Shown: piece by piece, positions 43,380 to 51,854 of the stretch | Position numbering within the stretch: position 1 is the stretch's first letter | Layout: every line of letters begins with the position of its first letter | NCBI GenBank assembly: GCA_045588655.1 | Contig: JAZNEP010000015.1 | Span: 1-64,000, forward strand | DNA from: SVFI01 sp045588655 | GTDB taxonomy: Bacteria; Bacillota; Clostridia; Lachnospirales; Lachnospiraceae | Reading direction: 5' to 3' | DNA: 64,000 nucleotides | Notes under the pieces: generated by a model | The model's input: only the letters and a program-made list of their open reading frames with translations | Database searches by the model: none | What the model was told of the DNA's origin: nothing | Translations under genes and position numbers: made by a program

Positions 43380-44294
43380 TTAGCAATAGCTTACGTGCTC
43401 ATGCACAACGGATTCAATACAATCCTTCCCTCTGTCATAATAATATACATGATCTGATAAAACTTCCTTAGGATCCACTTGTGTTTCATTCACTTCTTTT
43501 ACCATCTCATTTAATCGTTCCCCTTCGGTACCGGTCTCGGGCACAAGAATCACTTCATGTACACTACTAGGTATTATATATACATTTTTCCCTAAGGTAT
43601 TTGCAAAATTTTTCACCACATCCGGATATGCCATCGTCGCTGCTCCATTCATTTTCATCGAATTTGTCATGACATACATCGGAACCTCTTCCATAAATGC
43701 TTCTTCCTCTTGCAATCTCTCTCCCATCATCTTTTCTATAATCTCACGCATTCCTGTAATTGCGGCTGGTAGCAGACTCGGTGTATTCAAACACGCCACT
43801 TTATAGAGTTCTTCCTTTGTCACCTTCCACATTTTCAAATGTGAATTGTGAATTAATATCGTTGCATTTCCGAGATTTTCATCATATGCAAGATAGTAAA
43901 AAACCATAACGAGATCCATATATTCCACATAGGGAATTTCATTCAGAAGCTTGTTATTTTTCGATTTGTTCACAATCTTATACACGATTCTTTTTTTAGC
44001 TCTTTCGTAATCCACAAAAAATCGAATATCCAATGATTGTTCTACACTATATTCTCTGTTTTTTTTGACAATCTCTTCTGCAAGTTGTTCCAGTGATACA
44101 CCTTCCTTATATGCTTCATAAAATTCTTGCAAATAAATGGTAGGTGAAATATTTTTTCCTTTTTCTATGATACTGACTGCTTCCTCCAATACTCCATTGT
44201 TCTTCTGAATGGAATTCAATTCCACTCTCTCGTCTGCTGATATGATTTTTTTAATTTCTTCCATTACTTTTCTTGAAAACTCTTTTAACTGCAT
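43380..44294 (-). CDS. DUF5688-family protein
   Basis: 304 aa, soluble, no signal peptide. It fits the DUF5688 family seen mainly in Lachnospiraceae, through IRFFVDYERAKKRIVYKIVN, IPYVEYMDLVMVFYYLAYDE and ILIHNSHLKMW. GGAGGA precedes the ATG. It lies between efp and the radical SAM operon, and the strong palindromic terminator at 44367-44402 separates it from efp. Function unknown. Confidence 0.83.
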   Translation of the reverse strand: MQLKEFSRKVMEEIKKIISADERVELNSIQKNNGVLEEAVSIIEKGKNISPTIYLQEFYEAYKEGVSLEQLAEEIVKKNREYSVEQSLDIRFFVDYERAKKRIVYKIVNKSKNNKLLNEIPYVEYMDLVMVFYYLAYDENLGNATILIHNSHLKMWKVTKEELYKVACLNTPSLLPAAITGMREIIEKMMGERLQEEEAFMEEVPMYVMTNSMKMNGAATMAYPDVVKNFANTLGKNVYIIPSSVHEVILVPETGTEGERLNEMVKEVNETQVDPKEVLSDHVYYYDRGKDCIESVVHEHVSYC

Positions 44295-44366
44295 AATATC
44301 CTCCGTTAGAAATGAAATTTGATTTGTTTTTAGACTTGTTTTTGATTTGATTTACATAGGAATGTC

Positions 44367-44402
44367 AGAAAAAAAAGACAATGGATATCCATTGTCTTTT
44401 AG
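44367..44402 (-). terminator. efp terminator (28-bp perfect palindrome)
   Basis: A perfect palindrome centred on GATATC with arms AAAAGACAATG/CATTGTCTTTT is followed on the minus strand by a T8 run. It lies 26 bp after the efp stop and may act in both directions. Confidence 0.9.
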
Positions 44403-44427
44403 GCTTTAAATTTTGTGAAACACTTTC

Positions 44428-44985
44428 TTATACACGTGAAAGATATTCACCTGTACGTGTATCAATTTTGATTACATCATTCTGATTTACAAATAAAGGT
44501 ACATATACTGTAGCTCCGGTTTCAACAACAGCCGGTTTCGTTGCTCCTGTTGCTGTATCTCCTTTGAATCCAGGCTCTGTTTCTGTAATCTCTAACTCTA
44601 CAAATAATGGTGGCTCAACAGCAAATACATTACCATTGTGTGAGCAAACTTTAACCATTTCATTTTCTTTTACAAATTTCATAGCGTCGCCAACTGCATC
44701 CTGATTAAGAGCCATCTGTTCAAAAGACTCTACATCCATGAAGTTGTAAAGATCACCGTCTGCATATAAGTACTGCATATCTTTTCTATCGATACGTGCC
44801 TGTGGACATTTTTCTGTTGGTCTAAATGTCTTTTCAACCACACCACCACTGATAATATTTTTTAATTTGGTACGTACAAAAGCAGCTCCCTTACCCGGTT
44901 TTACATGCTGAAACTCAATAATCTGGTAAATATTACCCTCTACTTCAATCGTCACACCATTTCTGAAATCACCTGCAGAAATCAT
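44428..44985 (-). CDS. efp: Translation elongation factor P
   Basis: Relieves ribosome stalling at polyproline; 185 aa with three beta-barrel domains. The tip loop HVKPGKGAAF has lysine at position 32, the residue that is modified in many bacteria. The C-terminal signature IKIDTRTGEYLSRV is intact. AGGAGG precedes the ATG. It follows the aro genes, an order common in clostridia. No EpmA/EpmB gene is nearby. Confidence 0.97.
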   Translation of the reverse strand: MISAGDFRNGVTIEVEGNIYQIIEFQHVKPGKGAAFVRTKLKNIISGGVVEKTFRPTEKCPQARIDRKDMQYLYADGDLYNFMDVESFEQMALNQDAVGDAMKFVKENEMVKVCSHNGNVFAVEPPLFVELEITETEPGFKGDTATGATKPAVVETGATVYVPLFVNQNDVIKIDTRTGEYLSRV

Positions 44986-45068
44986 AATCTATTCCTCCTA
45001 AAATTTTTCACAACATAATTCTTTACTAGTGTATACTATATTATTACTTTTTTCAACCATTTTTTTCT

Positions 45069-45512
45069 TCAATTGCCATTTGAAAGCGCGATAGCTTCAT
45101 CTATTGCATCCATATATCCCTGTAATCCGCGTCCATAAATCTGCTTATCACATGCATCCTTTGTCAGAGATATCTTTCGGAATCCTTCTCTCTTTGTAAT
45201 GTCTGAAATATGTATCTCAATTTTAGGTATCGTCGTTACAGAAGATAGTGCATCAAACAATGCATAGCTATAATGTGTCAATGCCCCCGGATTGATTACG
45301 ATTCCATCGGTTCCGTCATAATAGGCTTCCTGAATCCAGTCAATCAACTGGCCTTCATGATTGCTCTGCTTTGCTACTAGCTCAAATCCGTCTCTTTTGG
45401 CTTTCTCGTTTAACATATCCAGCAAATCCTGATACGTCTGTTTGCCATAAACTTCAGGTTCTCTAATCCCGAGAAAATTCAGATTTGGACCATTCAGTAC
45501 TAATATTTTCAT
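45069..45512 (-). CDS. aroQ: Type II 3-dehydroquinate dehydratase
   Basis: Third step of the shikimate pathway, 147 aa dodecameric enzyme. Motifs are LNGPNLNFLGIREPEVYG (catalytic Tyr22 and Arg17 region), SNHEGQLIDWIQEA, NPGALTHYSYAL and the catalytic histidine in EIHISDITKREGFR. It is the third gene of aroE-aroK-aroQ; the start is 1 bp after the aroK stop. Confidence 0.97.
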   Translation of the reverse strand: MKILVLNGPNLNFLGIREPEVYGKQTYQDLLDMLNEKAKRDGFELVAKQSNHEGQLIDWIQEAYYDGTDGIVINPGALTHYSYALFDALSSVTTIPKIEIHISDITKREGFRKISLTKDACDKQIYGRGLQGYMDAIDEAIALSNGN

Positions 45513-45513
45513 T

Positions 45514-46026
45514 TTACTTTCCCTCCAGCTTACTTGTTATCTCAGCTATGATTTCCTCAAATGTTTTTCCGTCTACATCAATAGTCAGATCCGACGCCAT
45601 CTCATAAAACGGTCCCCTGGCTTCAATCATCAATCGAATCTTTCCTTCCGGGTCCTCTCCCTGCAAAAGAGGTCTTGTTGTATCATCTTTCAATCTCTCA
45701 TAAATGGTTTCCGGTTTTGCTCTCAAATACACCACATTCCCAAGCTCACCTATCAAAACCCTGTTTTCTTCTCGCATCGGAAGTCCGCCACCAACCGAGA
45801 TTACATAGTCCTGTTTATTATGAAACAATTCTTTCAAGCATGCAGTCTCCATATCTCGAAATGCCTGCTCACCTTGCGTTTCAAAAATGCTACTTATTGT
45901 GGTATTTTGTTTTTGTTCAATTATCTTATCTGTATCTACATATGGCATTTTTACTTGGTAAGATAGCCTTCTACCAACGGTACTTTTTCCACATCCCATA
46001 TATCCAATCAAAATAATATTACTCAT
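45514..46026 (-). CDS. aroK: Shikimate kinase
   Basis: Phosphorylates shikimate at O3 with ATP; 170 aa. Walker A is GYMGCGKSTVGRRLS (8-22), DTDKIIEQK and GGGLPMRE bind shikimate, and the LID region is around RPLLQG. It overlaps aroE by 8 bp and abuts aroQ. Confidence 0.97.
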   Translation of the reverse strand: MSNIILIGYMGCGKSTVGRRLSYQVKMPYVDTDKIIEQKQNTTISSIFETQGEQAFRDMETACLKELFHNKQDYVISVGGGLPMREENRVLIGELGNVVYLRAKPETIYERLKDDTTRPLLQGEDPEGKIRLMIEARGPFYEMASDLTIDVDGKTFEEIIAEITSKLEGK

Positions 46027-46891
46027 ATATTCCCATTTCTTCTTTCATCTTTTGTAATATCAGTTCCGCCTGTGCTTCGGTAACATCACATCCGTTCCAA
46101 AGTTCGTATGCAATGATTCCTTGATAAAAAAGCATCTTCAGTCCGTTCATTGTCTTTCCGCCATGTGCCTTCACCAACTTCATAAACTGTGTTTCATATG
46201 GTCGATAGATTAAATCCACACCCGTATGGATTCTATCATAGATATCACCATCCTCCAGCACAACCTCCTCCACATTCGGATAAAGACCGACGCTCGTACA
46301 CTGCATTGCCAAAAATGATTTTTCCGTAAGCGTTTCCAGCTCCGAAAATGCCAGTGCTACAATGTCTGTATCTTCCATATGAAGCTTGATTTCCTGCGCA
46401 ATATCTTTTGCTTTTTCCGGCGTACGATTGCATATATATATTTTCTTTGCCCCTGCAGATGCGCACATATATGCAACCGCCCTCGCTGCCCCTCCGGCTC
46501 CAAGCAAAAGCACAGTCTCGTCCTTAATATGTATATCTTCTGTCTGCATAGCGCGAAAGAGTCCCGACATATCCGTGTTATACCCTTTATATCCACCTTC
46601 GCATCGGACAAGAGTATTGACTGCACCGATTTTCTCTGCTAATGCATCAATTTCTATCAGATGTTCTATCACTGCGCTTTTATGCGGTACTGTCACATTC
46701 ATTCCTAATAGATTTAGCTCATACGCACCTTTTACCGCATCTTTTAGTCCATCCTTCTCTACCAGAAACGGGACATACACAAGGTTTTCCCCAAATATTT
46801 CTGCCAGATTATTATGAATTACCGGTGACAAGGTATGCTCCACCGGATTTCCTATCAATCCACAGGTTCTCGTCTTTCCATCAATTTTCAT
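46019..46891 (-). CDS. aroE: Shikimate dehydrogenase (NADP)
   Basis: Reduces 3-dehydroshikimate; 290 aa. The substrate-binding N-terminus has NPVEHTLSPVIHN and NVTVPHKSAV (catalytic Lys), followed by the NADP fold LLGAGGAARAVAY and ICNRTPEKA. GGGATG-type site lies upstream. It is the first aro gene of the cluster, 14 bp after yqeG. Confidence 0.96.
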   Translation of the reverse strand: MKIDGKTRTCGLIGNPVEHTLSPVIHNNLAEIFGENLVYVPFLVEKDGLKDAVKGAYELNLLGMNVTVPHKSAVIEHLIEIDALAEKIGAVNTLVRCEGGYKGYNTDMSGLFRAMQTEDIHIKDETVLLLGAGGAARAVAYMCASAGAKKIYICNRTPEKAKDIAQEIKLHMEDTDIVALAFSELETLTEKSFLAMQCTSVGLYPNVEEVVLEDGDIYDRIHTGVDLIYRPYETQFMKLVKAHGGKTMNGLKMLFYQGIIAYELWNGCDVTEAQAELILQKMKEEMGIYE

Positions 46892-46905
46892 ACCACTTCA
46901 TCCCT

Positions 46906-47403
46906 CTAATTTTTCTGTTTATGATAAAAATATAATACTACTCTTTCCAAATAGCGCTTTAACACAATCTGAATCTCTTCCTTTTTATCGATTGGCTTTA
47001 CAAGTATGGAAAAAATCCCGGCTCTGTTAGCTCCCCAAATATCCGTAAAAAGCTGATCACCAACAAATAGCGTATTTCTCTCATCACTCTTCATTTTTTG
47101 CATCGCCGTACGATAATTTTTAATCCCCGGTTTTCCAGCCTTAAAAATATACTTCACTTTGACTGCATCATTAAACATTTTCACACGCGCCTCTTTATTA
47201 TTAGATAACAACATAATATCATATCCAAGCTCTTTTAATTGCTCTATCAGCGCGATGCTTCTCTCATCTGCCGGTTTTCCATGTTCCACCAATGTATTAT
47301 CTATATCAAAAATAACTGCTTGATATCCTTCTTTTCTATATTTTTCAAAATCAATCTGATAGGTTGATTCGATATATTCACTTGGGTATAATTTTCTAAA
47401 CAT
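46906..47403 (-). CDS. yqeG: YqeG-family HAD-IIIA phosphatase
   Basis: 165 aa from ATG 47403 (MFRKLYPSEYIEST), with AAAGGAGAG upstream. HAD motifs are FDIDNTLVEHG (motif I aspartates), LLSNN (II), KPG (III) and FVGDQLFTDIWGANRAG (IV). It is the family of B. subtilis YqeG and the PGP phosphatase GEP4, which acts in lipid or possibly nucleotide metabolism. Commonly found beside aroE in Firmicutes. Confidence 0.93.
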   Translation of the reverse strand: MFRKLYPSEYIESTYQIDFEKYRKEGYQAVIFDIDNTLVEHGKPADERSIALIEQLKELGYDIMLLSNNKEARVKMFNDAVKVKYIFKAGKPGIKNYRTAMQKMKSDERNTLFVGDQLFTDIWGANRAGIFSILVKPIDKKEEIQIVLKRYLERVVLYFYHKQKN

Positions 47404-47425
47404 ATCTCTCCTTTCATACTCCCTT

Positions 47426-47452
47426 AAAAAAGACACCCAGAAGGTGTCTTTT
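47426..47452 (-). terminator. Terminator between the 47493 gene and yqeG
   Basis: A 10-bp stem AAAAGACACC/GGTGTCTTTT with a 5-base loop is followed on the minus strand by TTTTTTAAG. It lies 40 bp after the upstream stop and 23 bp before yqeG, so it may also attenuate the aro operon. Confidence 0.88.
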
Positions 47453-47492
47453 CTATGTTTCATTATATGGTTACTGTCCCGAAACAAATGAT

Positions 47493-47894
47493 TTACTTCT
47501 GCACTACCACACCATCCGCTGTCGAAGCAATAATCGAATTTGCATCTTCCCGCGGTTTTACAAAATACTGATACTGTTCGAGCACTTTATCCTTTTGCAT
47601 ATCCGAAATCGCACTCATCATATCAAGATTGTCCAAGCCAGCATCTCTACCTATGTAATCATATGTCTCATTTTTATTAAAATTAAGCGAAATATCTTCC
47701 AAATTCGCTGTACGAGGCGCCGTGTTTAATGATTTAGAATCCTGTCTATTCAAAGACTCCTGTTTCATTTGGCGTAAAGACTTATCATCTTTTTGTTCCT
47801 GTAATTTTATCTCATCTGCAGAAACAGGTTTTATCTCCGGTCGTGTATATGCATTCATATAACTTCCATAAGATCCGATTCTATTCACCGTCAT
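47493..47894 (-). CDS. Hypothetical protein, 133 aa
   Basis: Not recognised. It starts at ATG 47894 (MTVNRIGSYGSYMNAY), with AAAAGGAGG upstream. The first ~70 residues are polar and probably disordered. The second half has LEDISLNFNKNETYDYIG and DNLDMMSAISDMQKDKVLEQYQY, likely helical, and ends IIASTADGVVVQK. There is no signal peptide or membrane helix. It is monocistronic with its own terminator. The layout recalls small accessory proteins of Lachnospiraceae, but no function can be given. Confidence 0.78.
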   Translation of the reverse strand: MTVNRIGSYGSYMNAYTRPEIKPVSADEIKLQEQKDDKSLRQMKQESLNRQDSKSLNTAPRTANLEDISLNFNKNETYDYIGRDAGLDNLDMMSAISDMQKDKVLEQYQYFVKPREDANSIIASTADGVVVQK

Positions 47895-48011
47895 ACATGA
47901 CACCTCCTTTTCCTATTTTTCCATATGCTATTTTGTGTGTGAGCTAATTTTTTAATTTCCTATTCTATACTATATATCGGATTAATCCCACTGCTATTTT
48001 ATAGCAATACC

Positions 48012-48464
48012 TTACTTATTTAACACACTTTTCAGCTCGTCCATAAATGTATTAATATCTTTAAATTCACGATACACCGATGCAAAACGAACGTATGCAA
48101 CTGCCTCTAGATTTTTCAGCTTATCCATAACAAGTTCGCCAATCACAGCACTTGAAATCTCTTTCTCCTCACGATTAAAGATATCCGTTTCCACTTCATC
48201 TACCAAGTGATTAATCTGGTTCGCACTAATCGGTCTTTTATGACATGCCCGAAGCACTCCTGCCTCGATTTTAGAACGATCGTATGTCTCTCTGTTGTTA
48301 TCTTTCTTAATGACAATAAGCGGAATCGTTTCCACTTTCTCATAGGTGGTAAAACGCTTCGCGCACTCATCGCACACGCGTCTTCTTCGAATTGAATTGT
48401 TTTCATCTGCCGGACGTGAATCAATTACTCTTGTATTCTCATGTCCACAAAAAGGGCATTTCAT
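48012..48464 (-). CDS. nrdR: Transcriptional repressor NrdR
   Basis: Zinc-ribbon/ATP-cone repressor of ribonucleotide reductase genes; 150 aa from ATG 48464 (MKCPFCGHENTRV), with GAGGTG upstream. The zinc ribbon is CPFC...CDEC (residues 3-34), followed by RRRRVC and an ATP-cone domain (VIKKDNNRETYDRSKI ... VYREF). No nrd gene lies in the window. It sits downstream of ylmC. Confidence 0.97.
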   Translation of the reverse strand: MKCPFCGHENTRVIDSRPADENNSIRRRRVCDECAKRFTTYEKVETIPLIVIKKDNNRETYDRSKIEAGVLRACHKRPISANQINHLVDEVETDIFNREEKEISSAVIGELVMDKLKNLEAVAYVRFASVYREFKDINTFMDELKSVLNK

Positions 48465-48493
48465 AAATTTCACCTCATCTAAAAGTATTTATG

Positions 48494-48544
48494 TTAACAT
48501 GTGTCAACTAGTCTTAGTATAATGTACTCAAGAAATTATGTCAA
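48494..48544 (-). promoter_or_regulatory. nrdR promoter with downstream dyad
   Basis: On the minus strand TTGACA (48539-48544), a 17-bp spacer and TATACT (48516-48521) form a strong promoter. A near-palindrome TTGACACATGTTAA (48494-48507) lies just downstream and may be an operator. It does not match the NrdR box consensus that I know. Confidence 0.65.
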
Positions 48545-48546
48545 CT

Positions 48547-48774
48547 TTAAACTTCCACCAAAATAAGATCCGGCCCTATCTGCTTCACCTTTTGATATGG
48601 TATACATATTTCATCTCCGATCCCAAAAAAACCTTTCAGCCCACACTTTTCTCTCACAATAATCTGACAAATGCATCCACTGCATGAATCGAACTCTAAA
48701 TTGTAGACATTCCCGAGTTTTCTACAATCACAAATACTGATTACTTCTTTACGACAAAAATCATCAAGATACAT
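48547..48774 (-). CDS. ylmC: YlmC/YmxH-family PRC-barrel sporulation protein
   Basis: 75 aa from ATG 48774 (MYLDDFCRKEVISI); an in-frame GTG lies nine bases earlier. It has a small PRC-barrel-like beta fold with DCRKLGNVYNLEFD and IPYQKVKQIGPDLILVEV, the signature of YlmC/YmxH. Family members are conserved in sporulating Firmicutes; molecular role uncertain. Its stop nearly touches the nrdR promoter. Confidence 0.85.
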   Translation of the reverse strand: MYLDDFCRKEVISICDCRKLGNVYNLEFDSCSGCICQIIVREKCGLKGFFGIGDEICIPYQKVKQIGPDLILVEV

Positions 48775-48815
48775 GGTTTTCACCCGTTCTTTTTTATTAT
48801 TGTATGCAACTATAT

Positions 48816-49319
48816 TCAGAACGTACCTTTATCACTTTTCTTAGTTTTTAAGCCAAGCCAGAAGCTGACACCTGCTCCCAAGAGCAAAATCGGATAATAT
48901 ATTATCATCGGAATGAAATCCTCAACAGAAAATAATATATAATGAGAAAAAGTTGCACAATATGTGCCTATTCTAATCGCAATCAGTACAAATATTCCCG
49001 CAAAAAGAAGAATAAAGGAATTTAAATAATCTAATATATAAATATATGTGTTTTTGAGTTCAACCTCAGCAACCAAAGCTGTTTTGTAACAATTCACAGC
49101 AAATACCGTACAAAAAATACCACTGAAAAGAACCATAATTGCAAGTAACAGTATGACGAAAGCCACACTCATCGTAATTACAAATGAACTCGTGCCTGTC
49201 AGCTTACCTGAATATAATAAGAAACAAACCGGAAAATTTGCGAATAGTAAGATTATCAAGACACAAAGTGCTGTTAAAGGCTGAAGATAACAATTTACTC
49301 TTTTAAAATGCTCGTACAT
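48816..49319 (-). CDS. Four-helix membrane protein (pair member B)
   Basis: Not recognised. It has 167 aa from ATG 49319 (MYEHFKRVNCYLQ), with GGGGAG upstream. Four hydrophobic segments lie at residues ~13-36, 45-75, 95-118 and 134-156. It begins 2 bp after its neighbour (49322-49891), so the two are translationally coupled and probably form a complex. The coding sequence is noticeably AT-rich compared with flanking housekeeping genes, suggesting acquisition. No transporter or enzyme motif is seen. Confidence 0.75.
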   Translation of the reverse strand: MYEHFKRVNCYLQPLTALCVLIILLFANFPVCFLLYSGKLTGTSSFVITMSVAFVILLLAIMVLFSGIFCTVFAVNCYKTALVAEVELKNTYIYILDYLNSFILLFAGIFVLIAIRIGTYCATFSHYILFSVEDFIPMIIYYPILLLGAGVSFWLGLKTKKSDKGTF

Positions 49320-49321
49320 AA

Positions 49322-49891
49322 TTACGCTCCCCTTCTCATTTTTGTCGATATAACAAAATCCGCAATTGATATTCCAACTAAAAGCATCGAAGCAATACAT
49401 ACAAGAACAAGTAATAGGATAGAAAATTTCCAGTCAATATATCCGATATTATGAAAAACCACCCATTTCTGGTTCAAAGCATGCTGCGCTACAATGTGAG
49501 AATTTGCCCAATCCAAATAGAAAATATGATAAAACATGAAACCATATGAGTAAAGAACAGAACCTAATGTAAGTATAGTAGTTACTATCGACAATCTATT
49601 ATGCTTTATACCAAAATAATCAGACTTTGACAGGCATTTCGAATAAGTAGCATTCTGCAACATTCCGAACAGCAACGTAACAAATGTCAAAACAAAAAAA
49701 AGACCGGTCAACATCATGGGCAAAAAGAATGAAAGTAATATATAATCAAAAAAATAAATTTTTATACTTATATCTCTAGCATGCAACACATCATTAATAT
49801 AAGCAATCCACGAAAAGATAACAGTGGAATTCAACGCCAGACATAGGATTGTATGTAAAAATATAAAATAGGAATGCTTTTTACGTCCCAT
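49322..49891 (-). CDS. Four-helix membrane protein (pair member A)
   Basis: Not recognised. 189 aa; AAAGGATGG precedes the ATG. Hydrophobic segments lie near residues 8-30, 45-77, 103-125 and 155-178, with aromatic-rich loops. It is similar in topology to the next gene but not clearly homologous by eye. It is AT-rich like its partner. It sits between xerD, which has its own terminator, and ylmC. Confidence 0.75.
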   Translation of the reverse strand: MGRKKHSYFIFLHTILCLALNSTVIFSWIAYINDVLHARDISIKIYFFDYILLSFFLPMMLTGLFFVLTFVTLLFGMLQNATYSKCLSKSDYFGIKHNRLSIVTTILTLGSVLYSYGFMFYHIFYLDWANSHIVAQHALNQKWVVFHNIGYIDWKFSILLLVLVCIASMLLVGISIADFVISTKMRRGA

Positions 49892-49971
49892 AATTGTTCC
49901 ATCCTTTCATACACAATACATCTGCTATTTATTTACTATATTCATAAATTAACAGAAGCATTAAAATCAAT

Positions 49972-50004
49972 AAAAAAACTATGGAGAAACCTTTCGATTT
50001 CTCC
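49972..50004 (-). terminator. xerD terminator
   Basis: A stem GGAGAAA/TTTCTCC (49983-49989 with 49998-50004) and an 8-base loop are followed on the minus strand by ATAGTTTTTTT. It lies 43 bp after the xerD stop. Confidence 0.75.
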
Positions 50005-50047
50005 TTAGATATCCCTTAAGTGGTTTTTCAACTTTTTTCATTTTTTA

Positions 50048-50932
50048 TTAACCTCTTGGATGTGCTTTTGCATACACTTCGCGAATTCTATTATGATTCA
50101 TGTTTGCATAAATCTGCGTCGTTGAGATATCCGAATGACCGAGCATCTCCTGAACGCTTCTTAAATCTGCTCCATTTTCCACCAAATGTGCCGCAAACGA
50201 ATGTCTGAGCGTATGTGGTGTAATATCAGCATTAATCCCAGCTTTTTTGGCATAATGTTTAATCAACTTCCAAAAACCTTGACGACTCATTGGCTTGCCG
50301 GAACAGTTGGCAAACAGAACCTCCGAAGACTTGTCCTCAACCATATCGCTTCTTATACCATCCATATACCTTGCAAGCGCTGTTTTTGCTTTATTTCCAA
50401 ATGGAATCATTCGCTCTTTATGCGCATCCTTGCATAAAATAAAGCTCATGGCAAGATTAACGTCCGACACTTTTAATGTAATTAATTCCGTTACACGAAT
50501 TCCTGTCGCATATAACAGTTCAAGCATCGCTTTATCACGAATTTCTTTCGGTGTATCACCCGCAGCTTGCTCTAATAATGCAGCCACTTCATCCATAGAA
50601 AGAATCTCCGGAATTTTTTTCGTTATCTTCGGTGCTTTCAAACCCGTACTGACATCATAGCTAATCTTACCCTGCTGAACCATGTACTGAAAAAAAGCCT
50701 TAATAGATGCAATGTTTCTTGATACCGTTGCTGCCGCAAAATTCTGACTTTCCAGCTCCTGAATATATGCACTCAAATCTTCTGCATTTACAGCAGACAA
50801 TTCTGTAATTCCTCGCTGTCCTAAAAAATGACATACTTTGGCCAGATCTCTCTTATATGATAATTCTGTATTATTTGAAGTTTGTTTTACATTATGTAAA
50901 TATGTAATAAACCCCTGTACTTCCTTTTCCAT
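50048..50932 (-). CDS. xerD: Site-specific tyrosine recombinase XerD
   Basis: Resolves chromosome dimers at dif; 294 aa. It has an N-terminal SAM-like domain (1-100) and a catalytic domain with Arg in ATGIRVTELI, Lys in the DAHKERMIPF hairpin, HTLRHSFAAHL (His and Arg), the LGHSD box and nucleophile Tyr in TTQIYANMNH. The neighbourhood (spoIIM, Nudix hydrolase upstream) is the usual clostridial xerD context, which favours a chromosomal XerD over a mobile integrase. No dif site was identified. Confidence 0.93.
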   Translation of the reverse strand: MEKEVQGFITYLHNVKQTSNNTELSYKRDLAKVCHFLGQRGITELSAVNAEDLSAYIQELESQNFAAATVSRNIASIKAFFQYMVQQGKISYDVSTGLKAPKITKKIPEILSMDEVAALLEQAAGDTPKEIRDKAMLELLYATGIRVTELITLKVSDVNLAMSFILCKDAHKERMIPFGNKAKTALARYMDGIRSDMVEDKSSEVLFANCSGKPMSRQGFWKLIKHYAKKAGINADITPHTLRHSFAAHLVENGADLRSVQEMLGHSDISTTQIYANMNHNRIREVYAKAHPRG

Positions 50933-50991
50933 AATAAATGAAACCCTTCCTCATCACGTAGTTATGTCATCTCCATAGACGTCTGAATTTT

Positions 50992-51020
50992 ATTATAAGA
51001 GCAAAACCAAATAAAAGCAA
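50992..51020 (-). promoter_or_regulatory. xerD promoter
   Basis: On the minus strand TTGCTT (51015-51020), a 17-bp spacer and TATAAT (50992-50997) lie 60 bp before the start. Confidence 0.65.
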
Positions 51021-51127
51021 ATACTATTTTATGCGCTTTTTCGGCTTTTTTTCACCAAAAATGCCACAAAGCCCAAGATGTGGATTTTGCCGTTTTTACA
51101 TGCCACTACATGTTGTAAAATATTTTT

Positions 51128-51709
51128 TCAAAAAATTTTTAGACACCATTTCACCAACAACGGATTTACATAACACTCCACTGCAACTCCTATTATTGTA
51201 ACCCCTAATAATAGAACGACCTGCTCCCAAGTATTGTGATGCATCACCTCACCTCTATATTTTATCTTTTGTCTTTCAAACAACTTTTCATTGAATTCTA
51301 TCAATATTGCTATTCCACTGAAGATTGCCGGAATATATATAATATCTTGCGGAAATACAAGTGCCAGAAATAAAAAGATACCTTTGATACCATATCTCAC
51401 TATTAATATGGACAACATACTCCCCATACTACAGCCAAATACAATCAAAAAACCATATAAAAGATATTTCCCCGGTAATGCAAGCGATGCCATGAACAAC
51501 CCAAGAAGAATGCACACTCTCACTTTCATTAAATAGAAAAAATAATCCCAAAATTTAATGTCAATATACAAAATCTGCATTAAATTCTGAATACTTAAAA
51601 CATCCGAACTTTTCCCCTGTAAACGCCCTGTAAAGTAAATGTATAATACGCCTATCAAAAATCCGGCCAGAAAAAGCAAAAGCTGCCTGTATTCTTTGCG
51701 AGATCTCAT
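51128..51709 (-). CDS. spoIIM: Stage II sporulation protein M
   Basis: Part of the DMP peptidoglycan-remodelling complex (SpoIID/M/P) that drives engulfment. 193 aa with about five hydrophobic segments. GLFMASLALPGKYLLYGFLIVFG and the LVFPQDIIYIPAIF region are typical of the family. GGAGAGGA precedes the ATG. Supports a spore-forming host. Confidence 0.9.
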   Translation of the reverse strand: MRSRKEYRQLLLFLAGFLIGVLYIYFTGRLQGKSSDVLSIQNLMQILYIDIKFWDYFFYLMKVRVCILLGLFMASLALPGKYLLYGFLIVFGCSMGSMLSILIVRYGIKGIFLFLALVFPQDIIYIPAIFSGIAILIEFNEKLFERQKIKYRGEVMHHNTWEQVVLLLGVTIIGVAVECYVNPLLVKWCLKIF

Positions 51710-51777
51710 TCTTTCCTCTCCGCCTTCCGTTTACTTGTTTTGTCCATTCCCTCTTTTCAATGTATATGCACCTGCAC

Positions 51778-51818
51778 AAAAAAATAGAAACAGAAGTTGT
51801 CCACTTCTGTTTCTATTT
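51778..51818 (-). terminator. Terminator of the Nudix gene
   Basis: A 16-bp perfect stem AAAATAGAAACAGAAG with its complement (51780-51795 with 51803-51818) and a 7-base loop is followed on the minus strand by T residues. It lies 36 bp after the Nudix stop. Confidence 0.93.
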
Positions 51819-51854
51819 TCGTCAATTTCCAGCTATTCATCGATTCACTATCTA

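Noticed and set aside
50048..50932. Integrase of a mobile element
   Set aside because: The recombinase has the size, motifs and spoIIM/Nudix neighbourhood of chromosomal XerD; no attachment-site repeats, excisionase or phage genes are nearby.
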